Positions 50,566-59,937 are shown, counted from the stretch's first letter. The stretch: DNA of 64,000 bases from Massilia phosphatilytica (GCF_002968015.1 NZ_PUIP01000026.1:20179-84178); one strand, 5' to 3'. Notes: generated by a model from the letters alone, not told the origin. Translations and numbers: made by a program.

Positions 50566-51360
50566 ATGGATTTGAAACTGCAAGACAGGACCGCCCTCGT
50601 CACCGGCGCCACGGCCGGCATCGGCCTGGCCATCGCCCGCACGCTTGCCGGGGAAGGCGCGGCCGTCGCCATCACGGGCCGCGATGCCGGCAAACTCGAC
50701 GCGGCCGTCGCCCGCGTCCGCGCCGCCGTGCCGGCCGCCGTCGTGACGCCCGTCGTCGCCGACCTCGCCGACGCCGCGGGCGCGGCCGCCGTCGCGCAGG
50801 CCGTGCCCGACGTCGACATCCTCGTCAACAACCTCGGCTACTACGAGAACAAGGCCTTCGAAGACATCACGGACGACGACTGGATGCGCATGTTCGACGT
50901 CAACGTGATGTCGGGCGTCCGCCTCGCACGGCATTACTTTCCACGCCTGCTCGCGAAGAACTGGGGCCGGGTGATCTTCATCTCCAGCGAGGTGGGCGCG
51001 TTCACGCCGCCGGACATGATCCATTACGGCGTCAGCAAATCCGCCCAGCTCGCGGTGGCGCGCGGCCTGGCGGAACTCACGCGCGGCACCGGCGTGACCG
51101 TCAACAGCGTCCTCCCGGCCGCCACGCGCTCGGACGGCATCGTCGACTACCTGCGCCAGACGGCGCCGCGTCCCGGCATGACGGATGCGGCGATCGAAGC
51201 CCATTTCTTCGCCACCTATCGCCCGAGCTCATTGATCGCGCGGATGATCGATGCGGACGAAGTGGCGGCGATGGTCGCGCTGCTCGCGAGCCCGCTCGGC
51301 GCCGCGACCAATGGCGCGGCCGTGCGCGTGGAGGGCGGCAGCTACCGCTCGATCCTTTGA
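50566..51360 (+). CDS. Short-chain dehydrogenase/reductase
   Basis: The 264-residue classical SDR has cofactor motif T-G-A-T-A-G-I-G (13-20), the N-N-L-G variant of NNAG (88-91), and catalytic Ser140/141, Tyr154 and Lys158 (H-Y-G-V-S-K-S). Arg39 after the second strand favours NADP. It should oxidise or reduce a small alcohol or carbonyl. GAAAGGAACC precedes the ATG. It is divergent from LysR and 20 bases ahead of the royal-jelly-family gene, so it may share its operon. Confidence 0.93.
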   Translation: MDLKLQDRTALVTGATAGIGLAIARTLAGEGAAVAITGRDAGKLDAAVARVRAAVPAAVVTPVVADLADAAGAAAVAQAVPDVDILVNNLGYYENKAFEDITDDDWMRMFDVNVMSGVRLARHYFPRLLAKNWGRVIFISSEVGAFTPPDMIHYGVSKSAQLAVARGLAELTRGTGVTVNSVLPAATRSDGIVDYLRQTAPRPGMTDAAIEAHFFATYRPSSLIARMIDADEVAAMVALLASPLGAATNGAAVRVEGGSYRSIL

Positions 51361-51380
51361 ACGACTGGACAGGAATCATC

Positions 51381-52541
51381 ATGCACCTTCGACTCTCCGC
51401 ACTGGCCGTTATCCTGGCCACTCTGACCGCGACCGCCGCGGCCGAACCCTCCCGCCTCGAACGCTGGCGCAGCTATGCGGGCGTCAGCTGGGATGGGCCG
51501 GCAGCGTTCGCGAACTCCGTGAACGCGCCCATCGCCGGCATCCACTTCGACGCCGCCGGCCGCGCCTTCGTCAGCACGCCCCGTCTCGTGGCAGCCGACG
51601 CGCCGGCCACGCTGAGCATCCTCGACACCCGCGCCACCACCGGCCCGGCACCTCTCACCGCCTTCCCGTCGCAGGAAGCGAATGCGGTGGCGGGCGCGCC
51701 GGCCACGCACTTGCGCAACGTACTGGGCTTTCATGTCGACGAGCGCAACGGCTGGCTGTGGGCGCTCGACCAGGGTTTCGTGGCGGGCGAGGCCGAAGCG
51801 CCGGCAGGCGGCCAGAAGATCGTCGTGTTCGACGTGCACACGGGGAAGACCGTCCGGACGATCCCGCTCGACACGGTGGCCGATCGCAAAGGCAGCTTCC
51901 TGAACGACATCGCCGTGGACGAGGTCCGCAAGATCGCCTACGTGTCCGACAGCGGCCTGCGCAGCGCGCCGGACAACCAGGCCGGCATCATCGTCGTGGA
52001 CTATGCGTCGGGCCGCGCGCGGCGTCTGCTCGACCGGCATCCGGCCGTGCTGCCGCAGCCGGGCGTGAAAGTCGTGTCCCACGGCGCGGAAGTGTGGCCC
52101 GGCAAGCCGCTCGTGCTGGGCGTGAACGGCATCGCGCTTTCGCCGGACGGGAACACGCTGTACTGGACGGTGACGACCGGCACGCATGCGTACGCGATCC
52201 CGACGGCGCTGCTGCGCGACGCCCATGCGCGCCCGGCCACGCTTGCCGCCGCCGTGCGCGACCTGGGCGACGTGGGCGGCAACACGGACGGCATCGTCAC
52301 CGACAGGGCGGGCAATCTCTGGATCACGGACGTTACCCGCAACGGCATCGTGCGCTACGACCCGCGCACGGGGACGCTGGCGCTGCAGGCGGCGAGCGAT
52401 GGCGTGCGCTGGCCGGACACGCCCGCCATCGGGCCGGAAGGCGACATCGTGTTCACGGCCAGCCACCTGAACGGGCATTTTGCCGGGCAGGTCAAGGCGG
52501 GGGAGGAGCGTTACGAGTTGTGGCGGCTGAAGCGGGAATGA
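51381..52541 (+). CDS. Exported major-royal-jelly-family (SMP-30-like) protein
   Basis: The 386-residue protein has a signal peptide ending T-A-A-A-E. It has a six-bladed beta-propeller of the MRJP/yellow type, seen in LGFHVDERNGWLWALDQG, FLNDIAVDEVRKIAYVSDSG, VNGIALSPDGNTLYW and GNTDGIVTDRAGNLWITD. Bacterial members are thought to be lactonase-like or ligand-binding; no catalytic residue can be fixed. ATG 51381 follows AGGAATCATC. Adjacent to the SDR gene on the same strand, it may act in the same pathway. Confidence 0.88.
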   Translation: MHLRLSALAVILATLTATAAAEPSRLERWRSYAGVSWDGPAAFANSVNAPIAGIHFDAAGRAFVSTPRLVAADAPATLSILDTRATTGPAPLTAFPSQEANAVAGAPATHLRNVLGFHVDERNGWLWALDQGFVAGEAEAPAGGQKIVVFDVHTGKTVRTIPLDTVADRKGSFLNDIAVDEVRKIAYVSDSGLRSAPDNQAGIIVVDYASGRARRLLDRHPAVLPQPGVKVVSHGAEVWPGKPLVLGVNGIALSPDGNTLYWTVTTGTHAYAIPTALLRDAHARPATLAAAVRDLGDVGGNTDGIVTDRAGNLWITDVTRNGIVRYDPRTGTLALQAASDGVRWPDTPAIGPEGDIVFTASHLNGHFAGQVKAGEERYELWRLKRE

Positions 52542-52550
52542 AGAGGCCGG

Positions 52551-53078
52551 CTATTCGCGTTCTTTCAGCCCGTGTTTTTTCAAGACAGTGCTGACGGTTT
52601 CGTTGATCCACGGTGTCGATTCGACCAGACCGTGCATCAGCGCCTGTTGCCCGGGCCGCGACGTCAGTGCGCCGGCAAACTTGCGGTACACGGGATCGGC
52701 GAGGATCCGCTCCAGTTGCGCCAGCTCGGCATCGGACAGCGGTTCCAGCACGGTGCGGTAAGCAGCAAACATCGGGCTGTCCGGGCGGTTCATGCCGTCC
52801 GCCAGGCGGCCGGCGACTTCGTTCAACACGTCGCGCCACTGCGCATCGGTCAGGCCGGGGTTGAGCTGGCGAACATACCGGGGCGTGTCGTGCAGGACGG
52901 GAAGATCCGGCGTGAGGATCGTCGCACCGAGCTGCGCCTTGACGATGCGCGCGATCGCGGCCTGGCGGCCTCCCGCATCAGCTGCATCAGCCGCATCTGC
53001 CGCATGGCACAGCTGCGTGGCGCCGATGACAAGGGCGCATGAAAGGGTCGCGGCGAGGCGTATGCGGTAGCGGTTCAC
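52551..53078 (-). CDS. Exported protein of unknown function
   Basis: This protein of about 175 residues has an N-terminal signal ending C-H-A-A-D, followed by an A-D-A-A-D-A-A-D run encoded by 9-base repeats. The rest is helical, with two related segments: LNPGLTDAQWRDVLNEVAG and LEPLSDAELAQLERILADP. Both look like short helical hairpins. I do not recognise the family. The GTG at 53078 puts the signal at the N-terminus; an ATG at 53108 would add ten residues. It is convergent with the royal-jelly-family gene. Confidence 0.68.
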   Translation of the reverse strand: MNRYRIRLAATLSCALVIGATQLCHAADAADAADAGGRQAAIARIVKAQLGATILTPDLPVLHDTPRYVRQLNPGLTDAQWRDVLNEVAGRLADGMNRPDSPMFAAYRTVLEPLSDAELAQLERILADPVYRKFAGALTSRPGQQALMHGLVESTPWINETVSTVLKKHGLKERE

Positions 53079-53157
53079 GATGCTGCCCGTTGTTGGAGAG
53101 AACAGCATGGTAGCAAGCCAATGGCGGCCGAGATGCGCACTTTGTCACGGCAGCGCC

Positions 53158-53661
53158 TCATTCCGACGCCTGCGGCCCCGCCAGGCTGCGCAGCTGGTAC
53201 CGCTCGCTGTCTGCGAACAGGAACGTTTCGGAAAACGTGAGCCTGCCTATCGGCGGGCGCGGCAGCGGTGCGCTGCGCCGCACGGACGCCAGCGCGATCT
53301 CGGACGCGTCCGGGTTGCGCGAACGCTGCACGGCCACGTCCGCCAGCTCGCCGTCGCGGTCGACCGTGATCTCGAGCACGACGACGGCCGGCAGCATCGC
53401 CGGCAAGGTGCCCGTGTAGGTGCGTTCGGGATTGTGGTCGGCCACGTGGTGCGCGACCTGGGTCTTGTAGTCGTCCAGGCCCGCGGGTGCGGGCGCGGGC
53501 GCGGGCACGGGCACGGTCGGTGAGGCAGGATGGAAGATGCGCGTGGTCACGCGTTCGACGGAAGAGGTGACGGCATCGGCAGCCGTCCTGACGCTGGCGC
53601 ATCCGCACAAGCCTGCGATCGAGATAACGAGAACGAGGCCTGGGCGGATGATCGTGTTCAT
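53158..53661 (-). CDS. Lipoprotein with TonB-C-like domain
   Basis: The 167-residue protein has a lipoprotein signal ending G-L-C-G-C. A short linker with PVPAPAPAPA follows, then a C-terminal domain like that of TonB (VVVLEITVDRDGELADVAVQRSRNPDASEIALASVR). There is no inner-membrane anchor helix beyond the lipid, so it is unlikely to be a classical TonB. A periplasmic partner or structural role is more plausible. It lies 13 bases downstream of trpC on the same strand. Confidence 0.78.
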   Translation of the reverse strand: MNTIIRPGLVLVISIAGLCGCASVRTAADAVTSSVERVTTRIFHPASPTVPVPAPAPAPAGLDDYKTQVAHHVADHNPERTYTGTLPAMLPAVVVLEITVDRDGELADVAVQRSRNPDASEIALASVRRSAPLPRPPIGRLTFSETFLFADSERYQLRSLAGPQASE

Positions 53662-53673
53662 GGCAGTCGAAGC

Positions 53674-54474
53674 CTAAGTAAATAAGCGTTTGAGTTCCGT
53701 GCCGGGATCGGGCGCGCGCATGAATGCTTCGCCCACGAGGAAGGCATGCACGTCGGCGTCGCGCATGCGCTTGACGTCGGCGGGCGCCAGGATCGCGGAC
53801 TCCGTGACCACGAGGCGCTCCGCCGGAATGCGCGGCAGCAGGCCGATGGTCGTGTCGAGCGTGACCTCGAAGGTGCGCAGGTTGCGGTTGTTGATGCCCA
53901 GCAGGCGCGTCTTGAGCTTCAGGGCCGCATCCAGTTCGTCGCCGTCATGAACTTCGACCAGCACGTCCATGCCGAGTTCCTGGGCACATGCTTCCAGATC
54001 GGCCATCAGGCCATGATCCAGCGCAGCGACGATCAAAAGAATCGCGTCCGCACCCATCGCGCGGGCTTCGACCACCTGGTACGGGTCGATGATGAAATCC
54101 TTGCGGATCACGGGCAGGTCGCACGCGGCGCGCGCCTGTTTCAGGTACTCGGGCGAGCCCTGGAAAAATTGCACGTCGGTCAGGACGGACAGGCACGATG
54201 CACCGCCCGCCGCATAGCTCCGAGCGATCTCGGCCGGACGGAAGTCGGCGCGGATCACGCCTTTCGACGGCGATGCCTTTTTTACCTCGGCGATCACGCC
54301 GGCGCGGCCGGCGGCGATGCTGCGGCGCAGGCTGGCTTCGAAGCCGCGCAGGTCGGCGCGCAGGGCGGCATCGCTTTCGACGTCGCGGCGCAGGCTGTTG
54401 AAATCACGCTGCTTTTTCGCCGCCGCGACTTCGGTGGCTTTGACGTCGAGGATCTTGTTCAGGATATCGGACAT
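53674..54474 (-). CDS. trpC: Indole-3-glycerol-phosphate synthase
   Basis: The 266-residue monofunctional (beta/alpha)8 enzyme closes the indole ring in tryptophan synthesis. Catalytic features are V-I-A-E-V-K-K-A-S-P-S-K-G (Lys and Ser), L-P-V-I-R-K-D-F-I-I-D-P-Y-Q (Lys), A-L-D-H, LVEVHDGDEL, LLGINNRNLRTFEV and VVTESAI. ATG 54474 gives the family-standard start M-S-D-I-L; the open frame extends further upstream only by chance. It is the last trp gene of this cluster and follows the LysE gene by 8 bases. Confidence 0.97.
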   Translation of the reverse strand: MSDILNKILDVKATEVAAAKKQRDFNSLRRDVESDAALRADLRGFEASLRRSIAAGRAGVIAEVKKASPSKGVIRADFRPAEIARSYAAGGASCLSVLTDVQFFQGSPEYLKQARAACDLPVIRKDFIIDPYQVVEARAMGADAILLIVAALDHGLMADLEACAQELGMDVLVEVHDGDELDAALKLKTRLLGINNRNLRTFEVTLDTTIGLLPRIPAERLVVTESAILAPADVKRMRDADVHAFLVGEAFMRAPDPGTELKRLFT

Positions 54475-54482
54475 GATGGTAT

Positions 54483-55118
54483 TCAGTGTTGTTTCGCCAG
54501 CGCCAGCTTGACGCCGAGCCAGACGAACAGGCCGCCCGTGGCGCGATTGAGCCATTGCGTGACGGCGGGATTCAGTTTCAGGCGCGCGCTCGTCGTCGCT
54601 GTGAAGAGTGCAAGCGCATGGCACCACAACATGCCGTTGATGTTGAAGATGGCGCCGAGGATCAGGAAGGCGAGCGCCTTGTGCGGCGCGTTCGCGTCGA
54701 TGAATTGCGGGACGAACGCGAGGAAGAACAACGCCACTTTCGGGTTCAACACGTTCGTCAGGATGCCTTGCGCGTAGATGCGGCGCAGGGGCAGCGGGGC
54801 GATGGCCAGCGGCTTGTCGACGCCGTCGCCGCGCTTGCTGAGCAGCATGCCGACAGCGAGGTACAGGATGTACGCGGCGCCCGCCAGCTTGACGACCGTG
54901 AACGCGGCCGCCGACGTGGCCAGGATCGCGGACAGGCCGAGGGCCGCCGCGAAGATGTGCACGAAGGTGCCGGTGCCGATGCCGAGGGCCGCCGAGCTGC
55001 CGGCACGCCAGCCCTGCGTCGCGCTGCGCGTCATGATGAGCAGCGAGTCCGGCCCCGGCATGATGTTCAGCAGCAGGCCGGAGACGACGAACAGGGTGAG
55101 GTCGTGGATGCCGAACAT
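54483..55118 (-). CDS. LysE-family amino-acid exporter inside the trp operon
   Basis: This 211-residue inner-membrane protein has six hydrophobic segments and the LysE/RhtB signature N-I-M-P-G-P-D-S-L-L-I near residues 19-29, plus N-P-K-V-A-L-F-F-L-A-F-V-P-Q-F near 120. The family exports amino acids by proton exchange. It starts one base after the trpD stop and ends 8 bases before trpC, so it is firmly within the trp transcript. A role in exporting tryptophan, anthranilate or a related compound is an inference from position. Confidence 0.9.
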   Translation of the reverse strand: MFGIHDLTLFVVSGLLLNIMPGPDSLLIMTRSATQGWRAGSSAALGIGTGTFVHIFAAALGLSAILATSAAAFTVVKLAGAAYILYLAVGMLLSKRGDGVDKPLAIAPLPLRRIYAQGILTNVLNPKVALFFLAFVPQFIDANAPHKALAFLILGAIFNINGMLWCHALALFTATTSARLKLNPAVTQWLNRATGGLFVWLGVKLALAKQH

Positions 55119-55119
55119 G

Positions 55120-56154
55120 TCAGCTCGCCGCACCGAGCTGGCGCGTGACGCTCACGAACTGGTCGAGCTTCGCCAGCGCCGCGCCCGAGGCGATGGCGTT
55201 GCGCGCGCGCTGCAGGCCATCCTCGATGGACGCCGCCACGCCGGCCGCGTACAGCGCCGTGCCCGCGTTCAGCGCGACGATGTCGTGCGCCGGACCCGGT
55301 TCGCCGCGCAGCGCTTCCATGATGCGCGCCTTCGATTCGGTGGCGTCGGCCACTTTCAGGTTGCGGCTGGCGATCATTGCGAGGCCGAAGTCTTCCGGGT
55401 GGATCTCGTATTCGCGGATCTCGCCGTTCACCAGTTCACCGACCATCGTGCCGGCGCCAAGCGAGACTTCGTCCATGTTGTCGCGGCCCCAGACGACGAG
55501 CGCATGCTGGGCGCCGAGGCGCTGCAGTACGCGCACCTGGATGCCGACGAGGTCCGGGTGGAACACGCCCATCAGGATGTTCGGCGCGCCGGCCGGATTC
55601 GTCAGCGGGCCGAGGATATTGAAGATGCTGCGCACGCCCATCTCGCGGCGCACGGCGGCCACGTTCTTCATGGCGGCGTGGTGGTTCGGCGCGAACATGA
55701 AGCCGATGCCCGTCTGCGCGATCGACTGGGCGATCTGCTCGGGCTTCAGGTCGATGTGCGCGCCCAGCGATTCGATGACGTCGGCGCTGCCGGACGACGA
55801 CGACACGCTGCGCCCGCCGTGTTTCGCGACGCGCGCGCCCGCGGCGGCCGCGACAAACATCGACGCGGTCGAGATATTGAAGGTGTGCGCACCGTCGCCG
55901 CCGGTGCCGACGATGTCGACGAGATGCGTCGTGTCGGCCATCGGGACCTTGGTGGAGAATTCGCGCATCACCTGTGCGGCGGCGGTGATCTCGCCGATGG
56001 TTTCCTTCTTCACGCGCAGGCCCATGGTCAGCGCGGCGACCATCGTCGGTGAGATTTCGCCGGACATGATCTGGCGGAACAGGTGCAGCATCTCGTCGTG
56101 GAAGATTTCACGGTGCTCGATGCAGCGGAGGAGGGCTTCTTGTGGAGTGATCAT
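55120..56154 (-). CDS. trpD: Anthranilate phosphoribosyltransferase
   Basis: The 344-residue enzyme couples anthranilate to PRPP. Family motifs are VDIVGTGGDGAHTFNISTA (PRPP loop), AKHGGRSVSSSSGSADV, the N-H-H-A-A-M-K-N anthranilate region and NILGPLTNPAGA. A stretch that reads W-G-R-D-N-M-D-E-V-S is also standard. It follows trpG by 18 bases and is one base ahead of the LysE gene. Confidence 0.97.
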   Translation of the reverse strand: MITPQEALLRCIEHREIFHDEMLHLFRQIMSGEISPTMVAALTMGLRVKKETIGEITAAAQVMREFSTKVPMADTTHLVDIVGTGGDGAHTFNISTASMFVAAAAGARVAKHGGRSVSSSSGSADVIESLGAHIDLKPEQIAQSIAQTGIGFMFAPNHHAAMKNVAAVRREMGVRSIFNILGPLTNPAGAPNILMGVFHPDLVGIQVRVLQRLGAQHALVVWGRDNMDEVSLGAGTMVGELVNGEIREYEIHPEDFGLAMIASRNLKVADATESKARIMEALRGEPGPAHDIVALNAGTALYAAGVAASIEDGLQRARNAIASGAALAKLDQFVSVTRQLGAAS

Positions 56155-56172
56155 GGCAGGTCCTTCTATCGG

Positions 56173-56742
<570 letters not shown>

Positions 56743-56743
56743 G

Positions 56744-58240
56744 TCAGATCTCCCCATCCAGTCCGTCTTGCACTTGCTCGGCCGCGCGCAGCACGGCGCG
56801 CGCCTTGTGTTCCGTTTCCAGCCATTCCATCTCGGGGATGGAATCGGCCACGATGCCCGCCGACGCCTGCACATACAGGTTGCCATCCTTGATGACGCCC
56901 GTGCGGATCGCGATCGCCACGTCCATCTCGCCGCCGAACGAGAGATAACCGCAGGCGCCGCCATAGATGCCGCGCATCACAGGTTCGAGCTCGTCGATGA
57001 CTTCCATCGCACGCACTTTCGGCGCGCCGGTCAGCGTGCCGGCCGGGAAGGTGGCGCGCAGCACGTCCAGGTTCGACATGCCGTCCTTCAGCGTGCCTTC
57101 CACGTTCGAGACGATGTGCTGCACGTGCGAGTACTTCTCGATGACCATCTGGTCCGTGACTTTCACGCTGCCGGTGGTGGCGATGCGGCCGATGTCGTTG
57201 CGGGCCAGGTCGATCAGCATCACGTGTTCCGCCACTTCCTTCGGATCGTTCAGCAGTTCGTGCGCCAGCTCGGCATCGCGCTCCGGCGTCGAGCCGCGCG
57301 GGCGGGTGCCGGCGATCGGGCGCAGCGTGACCTTGCGGCCGACGGCGGCATCCTTCTCGTTGCGCACCAGGATCTCGGGCGAGGAACCCACGATCTGCAT
57401 GTCGCCGAAGTTGTAGTAGTACATGTACGGCGACGGGTTCAGCGAGCGCAGCGAGCGGTACAGCGACAGCGGCGAATCCACGTACGGCTTGCGGATGCGC
57501 TGGCCGATCTGCACCTGCATCAGGTCGCCCGCCATCACGTATTCCTTCGCGACGGCGACGGCCTTCAGGTAGTCTTCCTTGCTGAAGTCGCGCACGGCCT
57601 CGGTGCGTACGGAGCTCGACGTCACCGGCGCGTCCACGCTCCGGCGCAGCATCATGCGCAAGTCCTTCAGGCGCTGGCGGCTCTTGTTGTAGGCCTCGGG
57701 CTGGGACGGGTCGGCATAGACGATCAGGTACAGCTTGCCCGACAGATTGTCGATGACCGCCAGCTCTTCCGTCACCATCAGCTGGATTTCCGGCAGGTCG
57801 AGCTCATCGCGCGGCGCCGTATGGGCCAGCTTCTTCTCGATGTGGCGCACGGTGTCGTAGCCGAAGTAGCCGGCCAGGCCGCCGCAGAAGCGGGGCAGGC
57901 CCGGGCGCAGCGCGACCTTGAAGCGCGATTGATAGGCCTCGATGAAGTCGAGCGGATTGCCTTCGTGCGTCTCGATGACTTCCCCGTTCTTCTCGACCGT
58001 CGTGACATTGCCGCGCGTGCGCAGCAGCGTCTTCGCCGGCAGGCCGATGAAGGAGTAGCGGCCGAAGCGCTCGCCGCCGACCACGGACTCGAGCAGGAAC
58101 GTGTTCTTGCCGGCGTCCTGGCTCTGGGCCAGCTTCAGGTACAGCGTGAGCGGGGTTTCGAGATCGGCAAATGCTTCCGCGATCAGGGGGATACGGTTAT
58201 AGCCTTGCGTGGCGAGCGATTTGAATTCGAGTTCGGTCAT
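56744..58240 (-). CDS. trpE: Anthranilate synthase component I
   Basis: This 498-residue chorismate-utilising enzyme has the N-terminal L-L-E-S motif (F-L-L-E-S-V-V-G-G-E), which forms part of the tryptophan feedback site. The catalytic part has PYMYYYNFGDMQIVGSSPE, PIAGTRPRG, DLARNDIGRI, GTLTGAPKVRAMEVID and YLSFGGEMDVAIAIR. It makes anthranilate from chorismate with TrpG. CGGAGAAAAGC precedes ATG 58240. An 8-bp hairpin (58253-58260 with 58273-58280) sits just upstream of the ribosome binding site. Expression is governed by the attenuator upstream. Confidence 0.97.
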   Translation of the reverse strand: MTELEFKSLATQGYNRIPLIAEAFADLETPLTLYLKLAQSQDAGKNTFLLESVVGGERFGRYSFIGLPAKTLLRTRGNVTTVEKNGEVIETHEGNPLDFIEAYQSRFKVALRPGLPRFCGGLAGYFGYDTVRHIEKKLAHTAPRDELDLPEIQLMVTEELAVIDNLSGKLYLIVYADPSQPEAYNKSRQRLKDLRMMLRRSVDAPVTSSSVRTEAVRDFSKEDYLKAVAVAKEYVMAGDLMQVQIGQRIRKPYVDSPLSLYRSLRSLNPSPYMYYYNFGDMQIVGSSPEILVRNEKDAAVGRKVTLRPIAGTRPRGSTPERDAELAHELLNDPKEVAEHVMLIDLARNDIGRIATTGSVKVTDQMVIEKYSHVQHIVSNVEGTLKDGMSNLDVLRATFPAGTLTGAPKVRAMEVIDELEPVMRGIYGGACGYLSFGGEMDVAIAIRTGVIKDGNLYVQASAGIVADSIPEMEWLETEHKARAVLRAAEQVQDGLDGEI

Positions 58241-58288
58241 GCTTTTCTCCGGGCCGCCCGCAGGAAGGGGAACGGGCGGCGATTTCTT

Positions 58289-58333
58289 CAAAAAAACCTG
58301 CCGGTATCAGTGTGCACGAGGCGTGCACCGGCA
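58289..58333 (-). terminator. trp attenuator terminator
   Basis: On the minus strand TGCCGGT and ACCGGCA pair (58327-58333 with 58299-58305). A small GCACG/CGTGC hairpin forms inside the loop, and GG plus seven T residues (58290-58296 on the complementary strand) follow. It lies between the leader peptide stop and trpE, the position expected of the attenuator terminator. The overlap with leader sequence allows an alternative antiterminator fold. Confidence 0.85.
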
Positions 58334-58347
58334 GCAATCAGCTTGGG

Positions 58348-58434
58348 TCAGATGGACCAGGATTGCCAGCGTCGCCACAGCCAGGCCTCATGGGCACCGG
58401 TTGGGTTGACGATGTGTTTTTTGGCGAAAAACAT
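58348..58434 (-). CDS. trpL: Tryptophan operon leader peptide
   Basis: The 28-codon frame starts at ATG 58434, 13 bases after the gph stop, and ends TGA at 58350-58348. It contains four tryptophans within ten residues (A-W-L-W-R-R-W-Q-S-W) and is followed by the attenuator terminator, so ribosome stalling at Trp codons would favour transcription of trpE. Such Trp density is far above chance. It is too short for automatic gene calling. Confidence 0.93.
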   Translation of the reverse strand: MFFAKKHIVNPTGAHEAWLWRRWQSWSI

Positions 58435-58446
58435 GGAGTAGATGGT

Positions 58447-59145
58447 TTAGGAGTTGGCTTTGTTATGAGCGCTGATCAGTTCAGCCGCTTCAAGTAGCGA
58501 ATCAACTATACCATCGGAATTAATACTTTGCACAGGTTTTCCGTGGTTGTAGCCATACGGGACCGACAGCACGAAACACCCGGCCGCGCGCGCGGCTTCG
58601 GCGTCGTTGCTGGAGTCGCCGATCGCGACCACGCGCGCCGGCTCCACGTCGAAGTCGCGGCACACCTGCAGCAGCGGCATCGGATCCGGCTTCTTGCGCG
58701 GGAACGAGTCGCCGCCGTAGACCAGTTCGAACCAGGGCGTGAGGCCCTTTTTCGCCAACAGCGGCTGGGTGAACGCGACGGGCTTGTTCGTCACGCACGC
58801 GAGGCGCAGGCCCAGGTCCTTCAAGGCTTGCAAGCCTTCGATCACGTGCGGATACAACGTCGCGCGTTCGCCGTTGATGGCGAGGTAGTGGCGCTGGTAG
58901 GCGGCCATCGCGTCGTCGAACACGGCGTCGATGCGATCCGTGTCGAAGTCGAGGGCCAGCACGTCGCGGATCAGCTTTTCCGATCCCTTGCCGACCATCG
59001 GTTCGATGACCTGCTGGGTGATCGGCGCCAGGCCGAATTCCGCGCGCATGCCGTTCAGCGCGAGCTCGAAATCCGGCACGGTGTGCAGCATCGTGCCGTC
59101 CAGGTCGATGATGGCGGCCCGGATCGCCCCAGCGCCGGCCTTCAT
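58447..59145 (-). CDS. gph: Phosphoglycolate phosphatase
   Basis: The 232-residue HAD phosphatase has motif I I-I-D-L-D-G-T-M-L-H-T, a helical cap (about 20-90), motif II V-T-N-K, motif III Lys in P-R-K-K-P-D-P and motif IV A-I-G-D-S-S-N-D. It removes phosphate from 2-phosphoglycolate, a product of DNA repair and oxygenase side reactions. Its ATG overlaps the rpe stop by one base, so they are coupled. The proximal end of gph carries the likely trp promoter. The rpe-gph-trpE order is common in proteobacteria. Confidence 0.95.
   Translation of the reverse strand: MKAGAGAIRAAIIDLDGTMLHTVPDFELALNGMRAEFGLAPITQQVIEPMVGKGSEKLIRDVLALDFDTDRIDAVFDDAMAAYQRHYLAINGERATLYPHVIEGLQALKDLGLRLACVTNKPVAFTQPLLAKKGLTPWFELVYGGDSFPRKKPDPMPLLQVCRDFDVEPARVVAIGDSSNDAEAARAAGCFVLSVPYGYNHGKPVQSINSDGIVDSLLEAAELISAHNKANS
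58506..58511 (-). promoter_or_regulatory. Likely trp operon promoter (extended -10)
   Basis: On the minus strand an extended -10 reads TGGTATAGT (TATAGT at 58511-58506). A weak -35, GTGCAA, sits 17 bp upstream. It lies inside the 3' end of gph, about 72 bases before the trpL start, so the leader RNA would be of normal length. The local sequence is more AT-rich than the rest of gph. Confidence 0.55.
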
Positions 59146-59822
59146 CAGGCGGCCTTCTTGGCGACGGTGGCCAGTTCGGCGCGCATCGCGTCGATGACGG
59201 CCTTGTAGTCCGGCTTGCCGAAGATGGCGGAACCGGCCACGAACGTGTCGGCGCCGGCTTCGGCGGCTGCGGCGATGTTGTCGGCCTTGATGCCGCCGTC
59301 GACTTCCAGCAGGATGTCGCGGCCCGATTCATCGATCATGCGGCGCGCGAGCGCGATCTTCTTCAGCGCTTCCGGGATGAACGACTGGCCGCCGAAGCCC
59401 GGGTTGACGGACATGATGAGGATCATGTCGATCTTGTCCATCACGTGCTCCAGGTGGTGCAGCGGCGTGCCCGGGTTGAACACCAGGCCGGCCTTGCAGC
59501 CGTTGTCGCGGATGAGCTGCAGCGTGCGGTCGATGTGTTCCGACGCTTCCGGGTGGAAGGTGATGATGTCGGCACCGGCCTTGGCGAAATCGGGGATGAT
59601 GCGGTCGACCGGCTTGACCATCAGGTGGACGTCGATCGGCACCTGTACGTGCGGACGGATGGCCTGGCACACCAGCGGGCCGATGGTCAGGTTCGGGACA
59701 TAATGGTTGTCCATCACGTCGAAGTGGATGATGTCGGCGCCGGCGGCGACGACGTTGCGCACTTCCTCGCCCAGGCGGGCAAAGTCGGCGGACAGGATGC
59801 TGGGAGCGATGCGGTAGGTCAT
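59145..59822 (-). CDS. rpe: Ribulose-phosphate 3-epimerase
   Basis: This 225-residue (beta/alpha)8 metal enzyme of the pentose phosphate pathway interconverts ribulose-5-P and xylulose-5-P. Motifs are A-P-S-I-L-S-A-D-F-A-R-L, I-I-H-F-D-V-M-D-N-H-Y-V-P-N-L-T, D-V-H-L-M-V, M-S-V-N-P-G-F-G-G-Q-S-F and L-L-E-V-D-G-G-I, carrying the metal-binding His and catalytic Asp residues. It is divergent from apaG. Confidence 0.97.
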   Translation of the reverse strand: MTYRIAPSILSADFARLGEEVRNVVAAGADIIHFDVMDNHYVPNLTIGPLVCQAIRPHVQVPIDVHLMVKPVDRIIPDFAKAGADIITFHPEASEHIDRTLQLIRDNGCKAGLVFNPGTPLHHLEHVMDKIDMILIMSVNPGFGGQSFIPEALKKIALARRMIDESGRDILLEVDGGIKADNIAAAAEAGADTFVAGSAIFGKPDYKAVIDAMRAELATVAKKAA

Positions 59823-59937
59823 GATGGGCCGGGGGTTGCTTTAAACAAAGCCAGCATTGTACGCCGACGCCGTGCTTTCGGCCGACGTTGTATCATGGCG
59901 GCCACGCGCTCTTTTGCCAATCCAACAAGGAACACCC

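Noticed and set aside
52960..53010. A short tandem repeat (Ala-Asp-Ala codons) as a phase-variable tract
   Set aside because: The unit is 9 bases, so copy-number change keeps the frame; it is only low-complexity after the signal peptide.
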